A DNA stretch of 64,000 bases from Parafrigoribacterium_A sp035571875 (GCA_035571875.1 DATNBR010000079.1:1-64000), one strand, 5' to 3'; positions 47,239-56,566 are shown, counted from the first letter of the stretch. Program-made: numbers and translations. Notes: a model not told the origin generated them from the sequence alone.

Positions 47239-47257
47239 GTAAGGCGATCTGCCTTAC
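47239..47257. promoter_or_regulatory. Inverted repeat before rpmB
   Basis: GTAAGGC-GATCT-GCCTTAC, perfect 7-bp arms, 20 bases upstream of the rpmB ATG. It could be an operator or a 5'-UTR hairpin. It does not match the TAATGA-type Zur box upstream of znuA. Confidence 0.5.
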
Positions 47258-47400
47258 CCAAGGTCTCTTGTCGGCACACGCAACCCCACACATCGTGAAA
47301 AGAGGTGGGATTCGCGCACATGGGCGCGCGGAGATACCGCGGCCAGCGACCAAGCTTACGTGCCGGATGCCGTCCCCGCAAACCCGGATGTGCCAGCCGG

Positions 47401-47480
47401 GGTTTCGATACGCTCGCTGGCGCTCGCTACTCAACCCGCCTATGCGGGCCCGGTAGGCCGCCTACGGCCGTATCGAAACC
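47401..47480. repeat. REP-like palindromic element
   Basis: It starts GGTTTCGATACG and ends CGTATCGAAACC, with an internal CGCTACTCAACCCGCCTAT shared with the copy at 17121-17197. It abuts the zur stop (47481) and may terminate that operon. Confidence 0.8.
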
Positions 47481-47870
47481 TCAGCCCGAGCCAGCGGAGC
47501 AGCCCGCGCAGACTCCGAAGACGTCCACGACGTGGGTGGGCTGGGTGAAGCCGTGTTCGGCCGCGACGGTCTTCGCCCAGTCTTCGACCGCATCCGCCTC
47601 GATCTCGACGGCGAGCCCGCAGTTTCGGCAGATCAGATGGTGGTGATGCTGGCCGGGAGTGCAGGCCCGATACAGGCTTTCACCCTCGGCCTGCAGGGAG
47701 TCGGCCTCGCCCTCGACCTCGAGGTCGGCGAGCGCGCGGTAGACGGTCGCGAGCCCGATCGGTGAACCGGCCTCACGCAGCTCGGAGTGCAGCGTCTGCG
47801 CGCTGATGAAGCCCTCGCTATCGCCGAGTGCCTCGCGCACGGCTTCACGCTGCCAGGTGTTTCTCTTCAC
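47481..47870 (-). CDS. zur: Fur-family zinc regulator Zur
   Basis: 129 aa. An N-terminal winged helix (WQREAVREALGDSEGFISAQ, GLATVYRALADLEVEG) is followed by a metal-binding domain with HHHHLICRNCGLAVEI and a C-terminal CAGC. These are the two CxxC pairs of the structural zinc site plus a His cluster. Linkage to znuBCA makes Zur, not Fur, the natural reading. It represses znuA through the 50542-50562 box when zinc is present. Confidence 0.92.
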   Translation of the reverse strand: MKRNTWQREAVREALGDSEGFISAQTLHSELREAGSPIGLATVYRALADLEVEGEADSLQAEGESLYRACTPGQHHHHLICRNCGLAVEIEADAVEDWAKTVAAEHGFTQPTHVVDVFGVCAGCSAGSG

Positions 47871-47893
47871 CGCTTCTTCCCTTCAGCGCGATT

Positions 47894-48775
47894 CTAGGCT
47901 TCCGCCGTGCGAGCCGGCAGGCGGCCGTTCTGGCCTCGCCGACTCCTGCGCACGCCGACTATGCGGCAGACGACATAGATGAGGAACGAGATGGTCGTGA
48001 CGTAGGGGCTGATCGGCAGGCCACCCCCGAGAGCCAGCAGGATGCCGCCAACCACCGAGACCACGGCGAAGATGACGCTCAACAGCGGAGTGAGCAGCGG
48101 CGAGGCCGTGACGCGCATTGCCGCCGCGGCCGGCGTGACAAGAAGCGAGAGCACGAGCAGGGCGCCCACGATCTGGATCGCTACTGCCGTGGCGAGTCCG
48201 AGCAGGATCATGAAGACGAGCCCCAAGATGCCGACCGGCAGTCCCTTCGCACGGGCGACATCCGCATCGACGCTCGCGAAGCTCAGCGGGCGCCAGATCA
48301 CCAGGAGCGCGAGGATGACGACGGCCGAGATCACGATGAGGGTCAGCAGCTGCGGGTTGTCGACCGAGACGATCTGCCCGGTGAGCAGACCGAATTTGTT
48401 GGCGCTGCGGCCCTTATAGAGGGCGAGGAACAGGATGCCGAGCCCCAGACCGAACGGCATCAGCACGGCGATGATGGAGTTGCGCTCCTTTGCCCGCGCC
48501 CCGAGTACGGCGATGAGCAGGGCGGCGAGCAGCGAGCCGGCCACGGACCCGGCGACCACGTTGACCCCGAACAGCAGCGCCGCCGAAGCACCGGCGAAGG
48601 AGAGCTCGCTCACGCCGTGAACGGCGAAGGCGAGGTCTCGCGTCATGACGAAAGGGCCGATGAGCCCGCCGACGATGCCCAGGATGGCGCCCGCGAAGAT
48701 CGAGTTGCGCACGAGCACGAGCAGCTCGCCGTAGTTGGCAAAGCCGAAGATCTGCGACCAGATGTCGTCCATCAC
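47894..48775 (-). CDS. znuB: Zinc ABC transporter permease
   Basis: 293 aa, eight to nine membrane segments of the ABC-3 family (GIVGGLIGPFVMTRDLAFAV, HGVSELSFAGASAALL). Start overlaps the znuC stop by 4 bases (48772-48775). With ZnuC and ZnuA it forms the zinc (possibly manganese) importer. Regulation through Zur is inferred. Confidence 0.94.
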   Translation of the reverse strand: MMDDIWSQIFGFANYGELLVLVRNSIFAGAILGIVGGLIGPFVMTRDLAFAVHGVSELSFAGASAALLFGVNVVAGSVAGSLLAALLIAVLGARAKERNSIIAVLMPFGLGLGILFLALYKGRSANKFGLLTGQIVSVDNPQLLTLIVISAVVILALLVIWRPLSFASVDADVARAKGLPVGILGLVFMILLGLATAVAIQIVGALLVLSLLVTPAAAAMRVTASPLLTPLLSVIFAVVSVVGGILLALGGGLPISPYVTTISFLIYVVCRIVGVRRSRRGQNGRLPARTAEA

Positions 48776-49605
48776 GGCTCCAATCCGGTGCCGCCGTGGT
48801 GTTCGAGGTGGTCGTGCACGCCGTAGCCCTCGGGTGCGCCGAGCACGACGATGCGGCCGCGACTGCGGATCACCTCGACGGGGGTGTCGTACATGTAGGA
48901 GAGCACCTCTGAGCGAAGCACCTCGTCGGGCGTGCCCACCTGGAAGCGACCGCCGGCGAGGTACAGCACCCGGTCGACCATGCCGAGAATCGGGTTCACG
49001 TCGTGCGTGACGAAGACGACGGCCGTGTCGGTGGCCTTGCGGCGCTCGTCGATGAGTTCGCTGATGCCGCGCTGGTGATGGAGGTCGAGCGACAGCAGCG
49101 GCTCATCACACAGCAGCAGCCGCGGGTTGCCCGCGATCGCCTGCGCCACCCGGATGCGCTGCTGCTCACCGCCGGACAGCGTCGCCACCGGCACACCGGC
49201 GTAGTCGCTCGCCCCGACGGACTCGAGCGCCGCGTCCACGGCGCGCCGCACCTTCCTGGAACTGAGCGGCAGGCCCCAGCGATGACCGTCGACACCGAGC
49301 GCGACGAGGTCGCGGGCGCGCAGCGGCGTGCCCTGCTCAAGCAACTGTTGCTGCGGGATGTACCCGATTGCGCGACTGCCGCGACGCACCGGTTCGCCCA
49401 GGAGGGTGACGGTGCCGGAGGTCAGCCGCTGCTGACCGAGGATGGCCTTCAGCAGGCTCGTCTTGCCGGTTCCGTTGGGTCCGAGCACGGCGAGGAACTC
49501 GCCAGGTTGCACGTCGAGGTTGAGGCCACGCCACAGCACGCGATCGCCGAAGGCGAGCGTGGCGGCGCGAAGGCTCAGCACCGGTTCGGCGATCGAGGCC
49601 TCCAT
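48772..49605 (-). CDS. znuC: Zinc ABC transporter ATPase
   Basis: 277 aa from the ATG at 49605, which overlaps the znuA stop by one base; a longer frame to 49650 lies inside znuA. Walker A GPNGTGKTSLL, signature LSGGEQQRIRVAQAI and Walker B LLLCDEPLLSLD are intact. Confidence 0.95.
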   Translation of the reverse strand: MEASIAEPVLSLRAATLAFGDRVLWRGLNLDVQPGEFLAVLGPNGTGKTSLLKAILGQQRLTSGTVTLLGEPVRRGSRAIGYIPQQQLLEQGTPLRARDLVALGVDGHRWGLPLSSRKVRRAVDAALESVGASDYAGVPVATLSGGEQQRIRVAQAIAGNPRLLLCDEPLLSLDLHHQRGISELIDERRKATDTAVVFVTHDVNPILGMVDRVLYLAGGRFQVGTPDEVLRSEVLSYMYDTPVEVIRSRGRIVVLGAPEGYGVHDHLEHHGGTGLEP

Positions 49606-50507
49606 CAGCCGAGGGCGGCCTTCACCGCGTGAAGATTGTCGGTCATCCAACTCAGGTAGTCCTTGCCCTCGGGAAGCGTCTCGGTCATGCCGACCGTGGG
49701 GACGCCCGCGGTCTTCGCCGCGGCGAGCACCTGGTCCGTCTCTGGGCCACCGGTCTGCTCATTGTAGGCAAGCAGCGCGACCCGGTGTTCGGTGAACAGG
49801 GCGAGGGTTTTTCGCAGAACGTCGGGTGCGACATCCATTCCCTCTTCGATCGCCTCGCTGAAGGCGGCCGGTGTCTTGTCGACCAAACCGGATGCCGAGA
49901 GCAGATACAGGGGAACCGGCTCGGTGATAGCGACGCCTTCTCCCGCTGCCGGCCCAGCCTTGATCGTGGCCTCCTCGGCCTCGAGCCCTGCGAGCGCGTC
50001 GTCGAAGGTCTTCTGATGCGCCGCGAAGGTCGCGGACTGCGACGAGTCGAGCGCCGTCAGTGACGTCGCGATGCGCGCCGCGACCTTCCGCACCGTGGGA
50101 ATGTCGTACCAGACGTGCTCGTTGAGCCCTTCAGCCTGGTCGAAACCGGAGATCTTCACGGCGTTCAGGATCCGTGCCGTGCTGTTGCCCGCACCGCCGA
50201 GCAGGGTGCCCACGAAATCGTCGTAGCCACCGCCGTTCTCGATGACGATGTCGGCCTTCGACAGGGCGAGCTGCACCTGTGCGTTGGCCTCGTAGGAGTG
50301 CGGGTCCTGTGCCGGGTCGGAAATGATCGAGGTGACGTGGATGGCGTCGCCGCCGATCTGCTTCGCGACATCGCCCCAGACGTTCGTCGATGCGACGATC
50401 GAGATCGTTCCGTCGTCGCTCGGAGGAGTCGTGCTCGCGCAGCCGGCAAGCCCGGACGCTATGACAGCCGCTGCAAGCAGAGCGGTGGCCTTCGTTGTGA
50501 GACGCAT
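49605..50507 (-). CDS. znuA: Zinc-binding lipoprotein ZnuA
   Basis: 300 aa. Lipobox LAGC (C23). TroA-type cluster A-I binding protein with metal-ligand candidates in DPHSYEANAQV, LNEHVWYDI and NEQTGGPETDQVL. The His-rich loop of Gram-negative ZnuA is missing, as is usual in actinobacteria. First gene of znuA-znuC-znuB-zur. The Zur box 35 bases upstream supports zinc over manganese. Confidence 0.9.
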   Translation of the reverse strand: MRLTTKATALLAAAVIASGLAGCASTTPPSDDGTISIVASTNVWGDVAKQIGGDAIHVTSIISDPAQDPHSYEANAQVQLALSKADIVIENGGGYDDFVGTLLGGAGNSTARILNAVKISGFDQAEGLNEHVWYDIPTVRKVAARIATSLTALDSSQSATFAAHQKTFDDALAGLEAEEATIKAGPAAGEGVAITEPVPLYLLSASGLVDKTPAAFSEAIEEGMDVAPDVLRKTLALFTEHRVALLAYNEQTGGPETDQVLAAAKTAGVPTVGMTETLPEGKDYLSWMTDNLHAVKAALG

Positions 50508-50541
50508 GAGGTGTGCTTTCTAAGCCGGGGATCCCGACCGG

Positions 50542-50562
50542 TAATGAGATTCGTTATCATTA
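50542..50562 (-). promoter_or_regulatory. Zur box upstream of znuA
   Basis: TAATGA-N9-TCATTA, a Fur/Zur-type inverted repeat (with GATTCGTTATCATTA in the right half), 35 bases before the znuA ATG. Confidence 0.8.
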
Positions 50563-50594
50563 GTATGGCACAGCCGCACCCGCATCACACGCCA

Positions 50595-50624
50595 CTGGCC
50601 GGGCAGCCATGGCTGCCCGGCCAG
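50595..50624 (-). terminator. Perfect 30-base palindrome after proX
   Basis: CTGGCCGGGCAGCCA followed directly by its complement, 15 bases after the proX stop on the minus strand. Strong GC hairpin without a T-run; the likely terminator of the betaine operon. Confidence 0.75.
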
Positions 50625-50639
50625 GAGTCGCACGAAGAG

Positions 50640-51542
50640 CTAGGCGGTCAGGCCGTCGACATAGTCCTGGTGCTCCTTGATCCACTTGTCGACAACGGGG
50701 GTGAAGTCCTTGATGTCGTCGTCATTGTTGTACATGACGTTCTCGAGCGAGAACAGCAGCTTCGACTCCATCGTGAAGTCCTTGATCCACGTCGCGACCT
50801 CGGGGAAGTCCTTCGCGAAGGAAGCGCTGCCGAGCGAGTGGATCGACTCGGCGTGGCCGAGCAGACCCTTCGGATCCTTCAGATCCTTGATGTCGAAGGC
50901 ATCGTAGGCCCACTGTGGACGCCACAGGGTGACCGCGATGTTGTCACCACTCGACATCGCGGACTTGAGTTCCGCGAGCATCGCCGGCGTCGAGGAGGTG
51001 ATGAACTTCATGTCGTCCAGACCGTAGCCCGGAATCACCTTGTCTTTCACGATGCCGGTCTCACCGGCGCCCGGCTCGATTCCCACGAGGCGATTGCCGA
51101 ACTTATCGGCGTTGGCCGCGAGGTCCGCGAGCGAGTCGATCGGGGCATCCTTGTTGACGGCGATCGTCAGGGCAGCCTCGTCGTTCCAAGCGCCGAGGTC
51201 GTCGATCTTGTCGCCGAACTTCTCCATGTACTTGGCGTGCGTGGTCGGCAGCCAACCGTCGAGAGCCAGGTCATAGTCGCCCGTGCTCAGGCCGGCGAAC
51301 ACCGGTCCGGCGTCAGCGCCCTTGAGTTCGACGTTGTAGCCCTTGTCTTCGAGGATGCTCTTCCACAGGTACGAGGCGGCCTCGCCCTCGGGCCAGCCAT
51401 TGAACACTCCGATCGTGATGTCGCCCTTGTCACCGTTCGACGATGCCGAGTCCGAACCGGCGCCCGCACCGGCGGAACAGGCCGTGAGCCCGAGTAGTGC
51501 CACCGCTCCGAGAGCGATGGTCGTCATGAGACGTTTCTTCAT
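50640..51542 (-). CDS. proX: Glycine betaine-binding lipoprotein
   Basis: 300 aa from the ATG at 51542, with AAAGGA upstream. Lipobox LTAC (C22). OpuAC-type fold; aromatic residues for the quaternary ammonium cage appear in FNGWPEGEAASYLW, ALDGWLPTTHAKYM and TLWRPQWAYDAF. It delivers glycine betaine or proline betaine to ProW/ProV. Last gene of the operon. Confidence 0.93.
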   Translation of the reverse strand: MKKRLMTTIALGAVALLGLTACSAGAGAGSDSASSNGDKGDITIGVFNGWPEGEAASYLWKSILEDKGYNVELKGADAGPVFAGLSTGDYDLALDGWLPTTHAKYMEKFGDKIDDLGAWNDEAALTIAVNKDAPIDSLADLAANADKFGNRLVGIEPGAGETGIVKDKVIPGYGLDDMKFITSSTPAMLAELKSAMSSGDNIAVTLWRPQWAYDAFDIKDLKDPKGLLGHAESIHSLGSASFAKDFPEVATWIKDFTMESKLLFSLENVMYNNDDDIKDFTPVVDKWIKEHQDYVDGLTA

Positions 51543-51617
51543 TTTTTGTTTTTCCTTTCCGACCGGTGCTGTGAACCGGACGATTGGTCCCGCCACGTCG
51601 ACTGCCGCTCGAATGCG

Positions 51618-52544
51618 TCAGGCGACCGGGGGCATTGCGTCGACCGGCTGAGGCTCGGTCGAACCCTGCTCGACCGGAGCGATGCCGGTCGAAGCGGTCG
51701 TCGTGCGCCTGGTGGGCCAGCCGCGGCGCTTGCCGCCGAGCGTGGCCGTGAGCCGATCGAGCAGGATGGCCAGAATGACCACCGCGACACCCGCTTCGGC
51801 GCCGAGTCCGACGTCGATGCTCTGCAGCGCGCGCACGATGTCGAGTCCGAGGCCCTCCGCGCCCACCATGCTGGCGATCACGACCATCGAGAGCGAGAGC
51901 ATGATCACCTGGTTCACGCCGGCCATGATCGTCGGTAGCGCCAGGGGAAGCTGGATCTGGCGCAGGATGCGCCCTGGCGAAGACCCGAAGGCGTGACCGG
52001 CCTCGACGATCTCTCGGTCGACACCACGGATGCCCAACTCGGTCAGGCGCACTCCCGGTGCGAGCGCGAACACGATGGTCGCGACGATGCCGGGCACGAC
52101 GCCCACGTGGAAGAGGATGATCGCCGGGATCAGGTAGACAAAGGCCGGCATCGTCTGCAGAAAGTCGAGAATCGGCTTGACCGTGGCCGACACCGCGGGC
52201 GAGCGCGCCGCCCAGATGCCCACAGGAATGCTGATCACGAGGGCGAGGATGGCCGCAACCAGCGTGAGAGCAAGCGTGTCCATGGCGTTGCCCCACTGAT
52301 CCATGCTCGCTATCAGCAGCAGCCCGAGTCCCGCGCCGACGCCGAAGACCCAGCCCCGGGCATAGATGCCGAGCGCCACGACGAGGATGATGACGATCCA
52401 GAACGGGGGAGAGGTGAGAACCCAGTCCAGGGCATCATAGAATCCGCCGAACACCGTGCGGATCACGTCGAAGACGCCCTGGAACGTGTTGGTGATGAAC
52501 TCGACGATGGCCTCGACCCAGTCGCCGAGAGGGATGCGGAACAT
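51618..52544 (-). CDS. proW: Glycine betaine ABC transporter permease
   Basis: 308 aa from the ATG at 52544 (GTG one codon upstream is possible); it overlaps the proV stop. About seven membrane segments. The contact loop EAGHAFGSSPGRILRQIQLP is diagnostic of the OpuAB/ProW type. The C-terminal tail after LTATLGGKRRGW is hydrophilic. Confidence 0.95.
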   Translation of the reverse strand: MFRIPLGDWVEAIVEFITNTFQGVFDVIRTVFGGFYDALDWVLTSPPFWIVIILVVALGIYARGWVFGVGAGLGLLLIASMDQWGNAMDTLALTLVAAILALVISIPVGIWAARSPAVSATVKPILDFLQTMPAFVYLIPAIILFHVGVVPGIVATIVFALAPGVRLTELGIRGVDREIVEAGHAFGSSPGRILRQIQLPLALPTIMAGVNQVIMLSLSMVVIASMVGAEGLGLDIVRALQSIDVGLGAEAGVAVVILAILLDRLTATLGGKRRGWPTRRTTTASTGIAPVEQGSTEPQPVDAMPPVA

Positions 52545-53857
52545 CACTGTGCGCCTCCCGTCGCGCTGAGCACCGGGTCGTCGCCGGCGTGTGCGGTCGC
52601 CAGCAGCGTCTGCGTGATCACCTCGACCGGAATCGTTGCCGCCGGCTCCACGATCTGCACTCCGCCGGTGTTCGTGCTGATGTTGCCGAGCGCGCTGAGC
52701 AGCGTCACCCGCGGAATCACCCCGAGCAGCCGCTGTCGCTCGTCGACGACCGCGACCGGCAGGGAACTCTCCACCGCCGCCTCGAAGAGTTCAGACAGCT
52801 GCGTCTCCGCGGTCACCGTTCCGACGTCGTGCACGATGACCTTCGAGAGATCCCTCTCGGACGCCTTGACCTGGCGCATGACGTCTTTGTCACGCACCAC
52901 GCCAAGGAATTTGCGGCCGTCGCCGAGCACGAAGACCGCGGATGTCTGCAGGTCGCGCATCACGCGCAGCGCCGCCCTGGGCCCGGCCGATGCTGAGATG
53001 AGGGCCTTCACGGGCTCCATCACGCTCGCCGCGGTGAGCACCCTTGCGCGATCCACATCCTGCACGAACTGGGCGACGTAGTCGTTGGCCGGATCAGTGA
53101 GAATCTCCTCCGGCGTGCCCAGCTGAACGATGCGGCCGTCGCGCATCACGGCGATCCGGTCGCCGAGGAACATGGCCTCGTTCAGATCGTGGGTGATGAA
53201 GATGATCGTCTTTCCGAGTTCGGCCTGCAGCTCGATCAACTGCTCCTGCATCTCCCGCCGGATGAGCGGGTCGAGTGCCGAGAACGCCTCGTCCATCAGC
53301 AGGATGTCGGTGTCGGAGGCGAGGGCGCGAGCGAGACCGACACGCTGCTGCATGCCACCGGAGAGTTCGCTCGGGAGCCTGTGCTCCCATCCGCTCAGCC
53401 CGACCCGGTGAATGATTCGCGCAGCGCGTTCCCTGCGCTCCTCGGCCGGAACTCCCTGCACCTCGAGCCCGTACGCGGCGTTGTCGAGCACGGTGCGATG
53501 GGGCATGAGCGCGAAGTGCTGGAAGACCATCGAGACGCTGCGGCGGCGAACCTCGCGCAGTTGCCTCGCCGGGATGCCGCTGATCGCGACGCTGTCGACC
53601 GTCACCTTGCCAGCGGTGGGCTCCAGCAGGCCGTTGAGCATGCGGATGAGCGTGGACTTGCCCGAGCCTGACAGGCCCATGACGACGAAGATCTCGCCCT
53701 GGTGCACCTCGAACGAGGCGTCGATCACCGCTGCGGTGCCGAGCGACGTGATCTCGCTCCTGGCCGCGCCGGCCTCGAGACGCCTGACCGCTTCCACCGG
53801 TCGACGGCCGAAGACCTTGTAGAGATGCTCTGCCTTGACGGCAATTGTTCCGGTCAC
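52544..53857 (-). CDS. proV: Glycine betaine ABC transporter ATPase with CBS domains
   Basis: 437 aa from a GTG at 53857 (the upstream frame to 53941 is unlikely). Walker A GLSGSGKSTLIRMLNG, signature LSGGMQQRVGLARAL, Walker B ILLMDEAFSALDPLIR. A C-terminal pair of CBS domains (about 290-420) follows; in OpuA-type importers these sense ionic strength or bind c-di-AMP. Osmotic control is therefore likely. Confidence 0.95.
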   Translation of the reverse strand: MTGTIAVKAEHLYKVFGRRPVEAVRRLEAGAARSEITSLGTAAVIDASFEVHQGEIFVVMGLSGSGKSTLIRMLNGLLEPTAGKVTVDSVAISGIPARQLREVRRRSVSMVFQHFALMPHRTVLDNAAYGLEVQGVPAEERRERAARIIHRVGLSGWEHRLPSELSGGMQQRVGLARALASDTDILLMDEAFSALDPLIRREMQEQLIELQAELGKTIIFITHDLNEAMFLGDRIAVMRDGRIVQLGTPEEILTDPANDYVAQFVQDVDRARVLTAASVMEPVKALISASAGPRAALRVMRDLQTSAVFVLGDGRKFLGVVRDKDVMRQVKASERDLSKVIVHDVGTVTAETQLSELFEAAVESSLPVAVVDERQRLLGVIPRVTLLSALGNISTNTGGVQIVEPAATIPVEVITQTLLATAHAGDDPVLSATGGAQ

Positions 53858-54227
53858 AGTGTCTCCGCGCGCGAAGAATCCTGAGACTCCGTCGCGGCTT
53901 TCGTTCTGACGGCCGGGTTCGTGTCGAATACCGGAACTCACTCATCAAGCCGTGACGACTAGCGCTTCGGGCGATTCACATTCCTTGCGGGTGCCACCTC
54001 GGGACGGCACCAACGACACCAACCATACGTTCGCGCCTCCGAGTGAATCGGGAGCGTGTTCGCGGACTGGGCTCTGGGTCTTGAAGACCGACGCCGAGGC
54101 TACCAAGACTCACAGCCGACTTCCAGTCGAAGCACGGCAAAATCGCACGCCAACCGTCACGGATTCCGAGCCCCCGCCCGCGAGGACTGCGATCGGGTGG
54201 GGGTCGAGTCGTTACAGCTTCGTGACC
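53858..54227. other. 370-base intergenic region with one imperfect hairpin
   Basis: Lies between the proV start and the E2 stop (both genes minus). It must hold the proV promoter. An imperfect stem, 54171-54180 against 54194-54203 (one mismatch), lies 24-57 bases past the E2 stop and may terminate that operon. A plus-strand frame from 53952 has no coding character. I recognise no riboswitch or RNA gene here. Confidence 0.5.
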
Positions 54228-55517
54228 TCAGTCGAGGAGGAGAGCGGGCTCTTCGATGATGCTCGCGACGTCCGCGAGGAAGCGGCTCGCGACATCCCCA
54301 TCCACGATGCGGTGATCGAAACTGGCGCCGAGCGTCGTCACGAAGCGCGGGCGAACCTCGCCGTCGACCACCCAGGGCTTCTGCTTGATCGTGCCGAGCG
54401 CGACGATCGCGACCTCACCGGGGTTCAGGATCGGCGTTCCGGTGTCCATGCCGAACACGCCGATGTTCGTGACGGTGATCGTGCCGTTCGACATGTCTGC
54501 AGGCTGTAGCTTGCCCTCGCGCGCCACGTTGGTCATGTTCTCGATCGCCTGGGCGAGTTCGCGCAGCGAGAGGTCCTGGGCGTCCTTGATGTTCGGCACG
54601 ACGAGACCGCGGGGGGTCGCTGCGGCGAATCCGAAGTTGACGTAGTGGTGCACGACGATCTCTTTGTCGGTCCAGGTCGAATTGACCGTGGGATTGCGCC
54701 GAACCGCCCAGATCATCGCCTTGGCCATGACGAGCATGGGGGAGACCTTGACGCCGGCGAAGTCCGCCGAGTTCTTGAGTCGCTTGACGAACTCCATCGT
54801 GCGGGTCGCATCCACGTCGACGAAGACGCCGACGTGCGGTGCCGAGAACGCGCTCTTGACCATGCCGGTGGCGATCGCCTTGCGCACGCCCTTGACCGGG
54901 ATGCGCTCCTCGCGTTCCGCGCCCCACTCCGGCGTCTCGATGTTGCGGAACACGCTCGCCTGCGAGGCGGCGCGAACCACGTCGTCGCGCGTGACCTCAC
55001 CGACGAGGCCCGTCGCCTCGACGACCGAGAGATCAACGCCGAGATCTTTGGCGAGCTTGCGGATGGGCGGCTTCGCGATCACGGTCGAGGTAGCGACCGC
55101 GGCGGGCGGGCGTGCGGGCGCGGCCGTGCGGGTGCGCCGCGAGGTCACCTGTCCCTTGAGGCCGTAGCCGACGAGCACGGCGCCCGAGGAATCGGCATCG
55201 GACTCTGTCGCGATGCTGCTGGTGGTGTCTGCGACGGCCGTGTCGGCATCCGGGGTGCTCGAGTCTGCGGCGGTGCCGTCTGATGACACGGTGATGATGG
55301 GTGTGCCCACGTCGACGGTCTGGCCCTCGTCAACGAGCAGGGCCGTGACGACGCCGGCGAAGGGCGAAGGAAGCTCCACGAGCGACTTGGCGGTCTCGAT
55401 CTCAACGAGCACCTGGTTGACCGAGACGGTATCGCCCGCCTGCACCTTCCAGGCCACGATCTCCGCCTCGGTCAGTCCCTCGCCGACATCGGGGAGGGTG
55501 AAGTTCGAGCTGCTCAC
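54228..55517 (-). CDS. 2-oxoacid dehydrogenase E2 (dihydrolipoyl acyltransferase)
   Basis: 429 aa from a GTG at 55517 with AAGGAG 7 bases upstream. The lipoyl domain (1-80) has the lipoylated Lys in VEIETAKSLVELPSPFAG. The peripheral subunit-binding domain (about 155-195) has PIRKLAKDLGVDLSVVEATG. The catalytic domain ends with SFDHRIVDGDVASRFL (His and Asp active site). Single lipoyl domain and partner genes fit a branched-chain 2-oxoacid complex more than the actinobacterial pyruvate complex, which uses AceE. No E3 gene is here. Confidence 0.92.
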   Translation of the reverse strand: MSSSNFTLPDVGEGLTEAEIVAWKVQAGDTVSVNQVLVEIETAKSLVELPSPFAGVVTALLVDEGQTVDVGTPIITVSSDGTAADSSTPDADTAVADTTSSIATESDADSSGAVLVGYGLKGQVTSRRTRTAAPARPPAAVATSTVIAKPPIRKLAKDLGVDLSVVEATGLVGEVTRDDVVRAASQASVFRNIETPEWGAEREERIPVKGVRKAIATGMVKSAFSAPHVGVFVDVDATRTMEFVKRLKNSADFAGVKVSPMLVMAKAMIWAVRRNPTVNSTWTDKEIVVHHYVNFGFAAATPRGLVVPNIKDAQDLSLRELAQAIENMTNVAREGKLQPADMSNGTITVTNIGVFGMDTGTPILNPGEVAIVALGTIKQKPWVVDGEVRPRFVTTLGASFDHRIVDGDVASRFLADVASIIEEPALLLD

Positions 55518-55579
55518 GATGGCGCTCCTTCGTTCTGGTTGCTGCGATATAGATCTAGGTCGAAAAGTACAGCATGCGC

Positions 55580-56566
55580 CTAATAGGCCATGGCTCGGTC
55601 CACTGCCTCGAGCACCCGGTCGGCGTCGGGGAGGTAGGTGCCCTCGAGCTTCGCCGGCGGGAATGGTGTGTCGAAGGCGTTCACTCGCAGCACCGGCGCC
55701 TCGAGCGAGTAGAAGCACTGCTCGGTCACCGTGGCGGCGATGTCGGAGGTGATGCTCGCGAGGCCGGGGGCCTCGGAGGCGACGACGAGTCTGCCGGTCT
55801 TCTGCACCGATTGCACGATGGGTCCGTAGTCGAGAGGCGAGAGCGAACGCAGGTCGACGACCTCGATGCTCGTGCCCTCCGCCGCGGCGAGTTCGGCCGC
55901 CTGCAGCAGAACGGTGACCATGGCGCCGTGGCCCACGAGGGTCACCTGCGTGCCGGTGCGCACGACGCGACTGGCGTGCAGCGGGGCGGCGCTGGCCGAG
56001 AAGTCGACGGCGCCCTTGTTCCAGTAGCGGCTCTTCGGTTCGAAGAACAGCACCGGGTCGTTCGAAGCAATCGCCTCCTGGATCATCCAGTACGCATCGT
56101 TCGGGGTGCTCGGGCTCACGAGTCGCAGGCCGGGCGTGTGCGCGAAGTAGGCCTCCGGGCTCTCCTGGTGGTGCTCGACGGCGCCGATGTGCCCGCCGTA
56201 CGGCACGCGGATGACAACGGGCATCTGCACGGTGCCCTCGTGTCTGCTCGTGAGTTTCGCCAGCTGGGTGGTGATCTGGTCGAACGCCGGGAAGATGAAG
56301 CCGTCGAACTGGATCTCGCAGACCGGACGGTAGCCGCGCATCGCGAGCCCGATCGCGGTGCCGATGATGCCGGACTCCGCGAGCGGGGTGTCGAAGACAC
56401 GCTTGGTTCCGAACTCGGCCTGCAGTCCCTCGGTCACCCGGAAGACGCCGCCGAGCGGGCCGATGTCCTCGCCCATGAGGAGCACCTTGTCGTCGCCGCT
56501 GAGCGCCTTGCGGAGCCCCGCGTTGAGCGCCTTGACGAGCGGGAGCTCCTGCTGTTCGGCGGTCAT
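55580..56566 (-). CDS. 2-oxoacid dehydrogenase E1 beta subunit
   Basis: 328 aa. Transketolase-like: GEDIGPLGGVFRVTEGLQ, FDTPLAESGIIGTAIGLAMR, EIQFDGFIFPAFDQITTQLA and VPYGGHIGAVEHHQESPEAY are E1-beta signatures. Forms the alpha2-beta2 TPP-dependent decarboxylase with the gene before it (ATGA overlap, 56563-56566). Probably of the branched-chain type, feeding iso/anteiso fatty acid synthesis. Confidence 0.94.
   Translation of the reverse strand: MTAEQQELPLVKALNAGLRKALSGDDKVLLMGEDIGPLGGVFRVTEGLQAEFGTKRVFDTPLAESGIIGTAIGLAMRGYRPVCEIQFDGFIFPAFDQITTQLAKLTSRHEGTVQMPVVIRVPYGGHIGAVEHHQESPEAYFAHTPGLRLVSPSTPNDAYWMIQEAIASNDPVLFFEPKSRYWNKGAVDFSASAAPLHASRVVRTGTQVTLVGHGAMVTVLLQAAELAAAEGTSIEVVDLRSLSPLDYGPIVQSVQKTGRLVVASEAPGLASITSDIAATVTEQCFYSLEAPVLRVNAFDTPFPPAKLEGTYLPDADRVLEAVDRAMAY

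Noticed and set aside
53952..54509. Plus-strand frame in the proV/E2 intergenic region
   Set aside because: No ribosome site, no domain, and its 3' half is antisense to E2.
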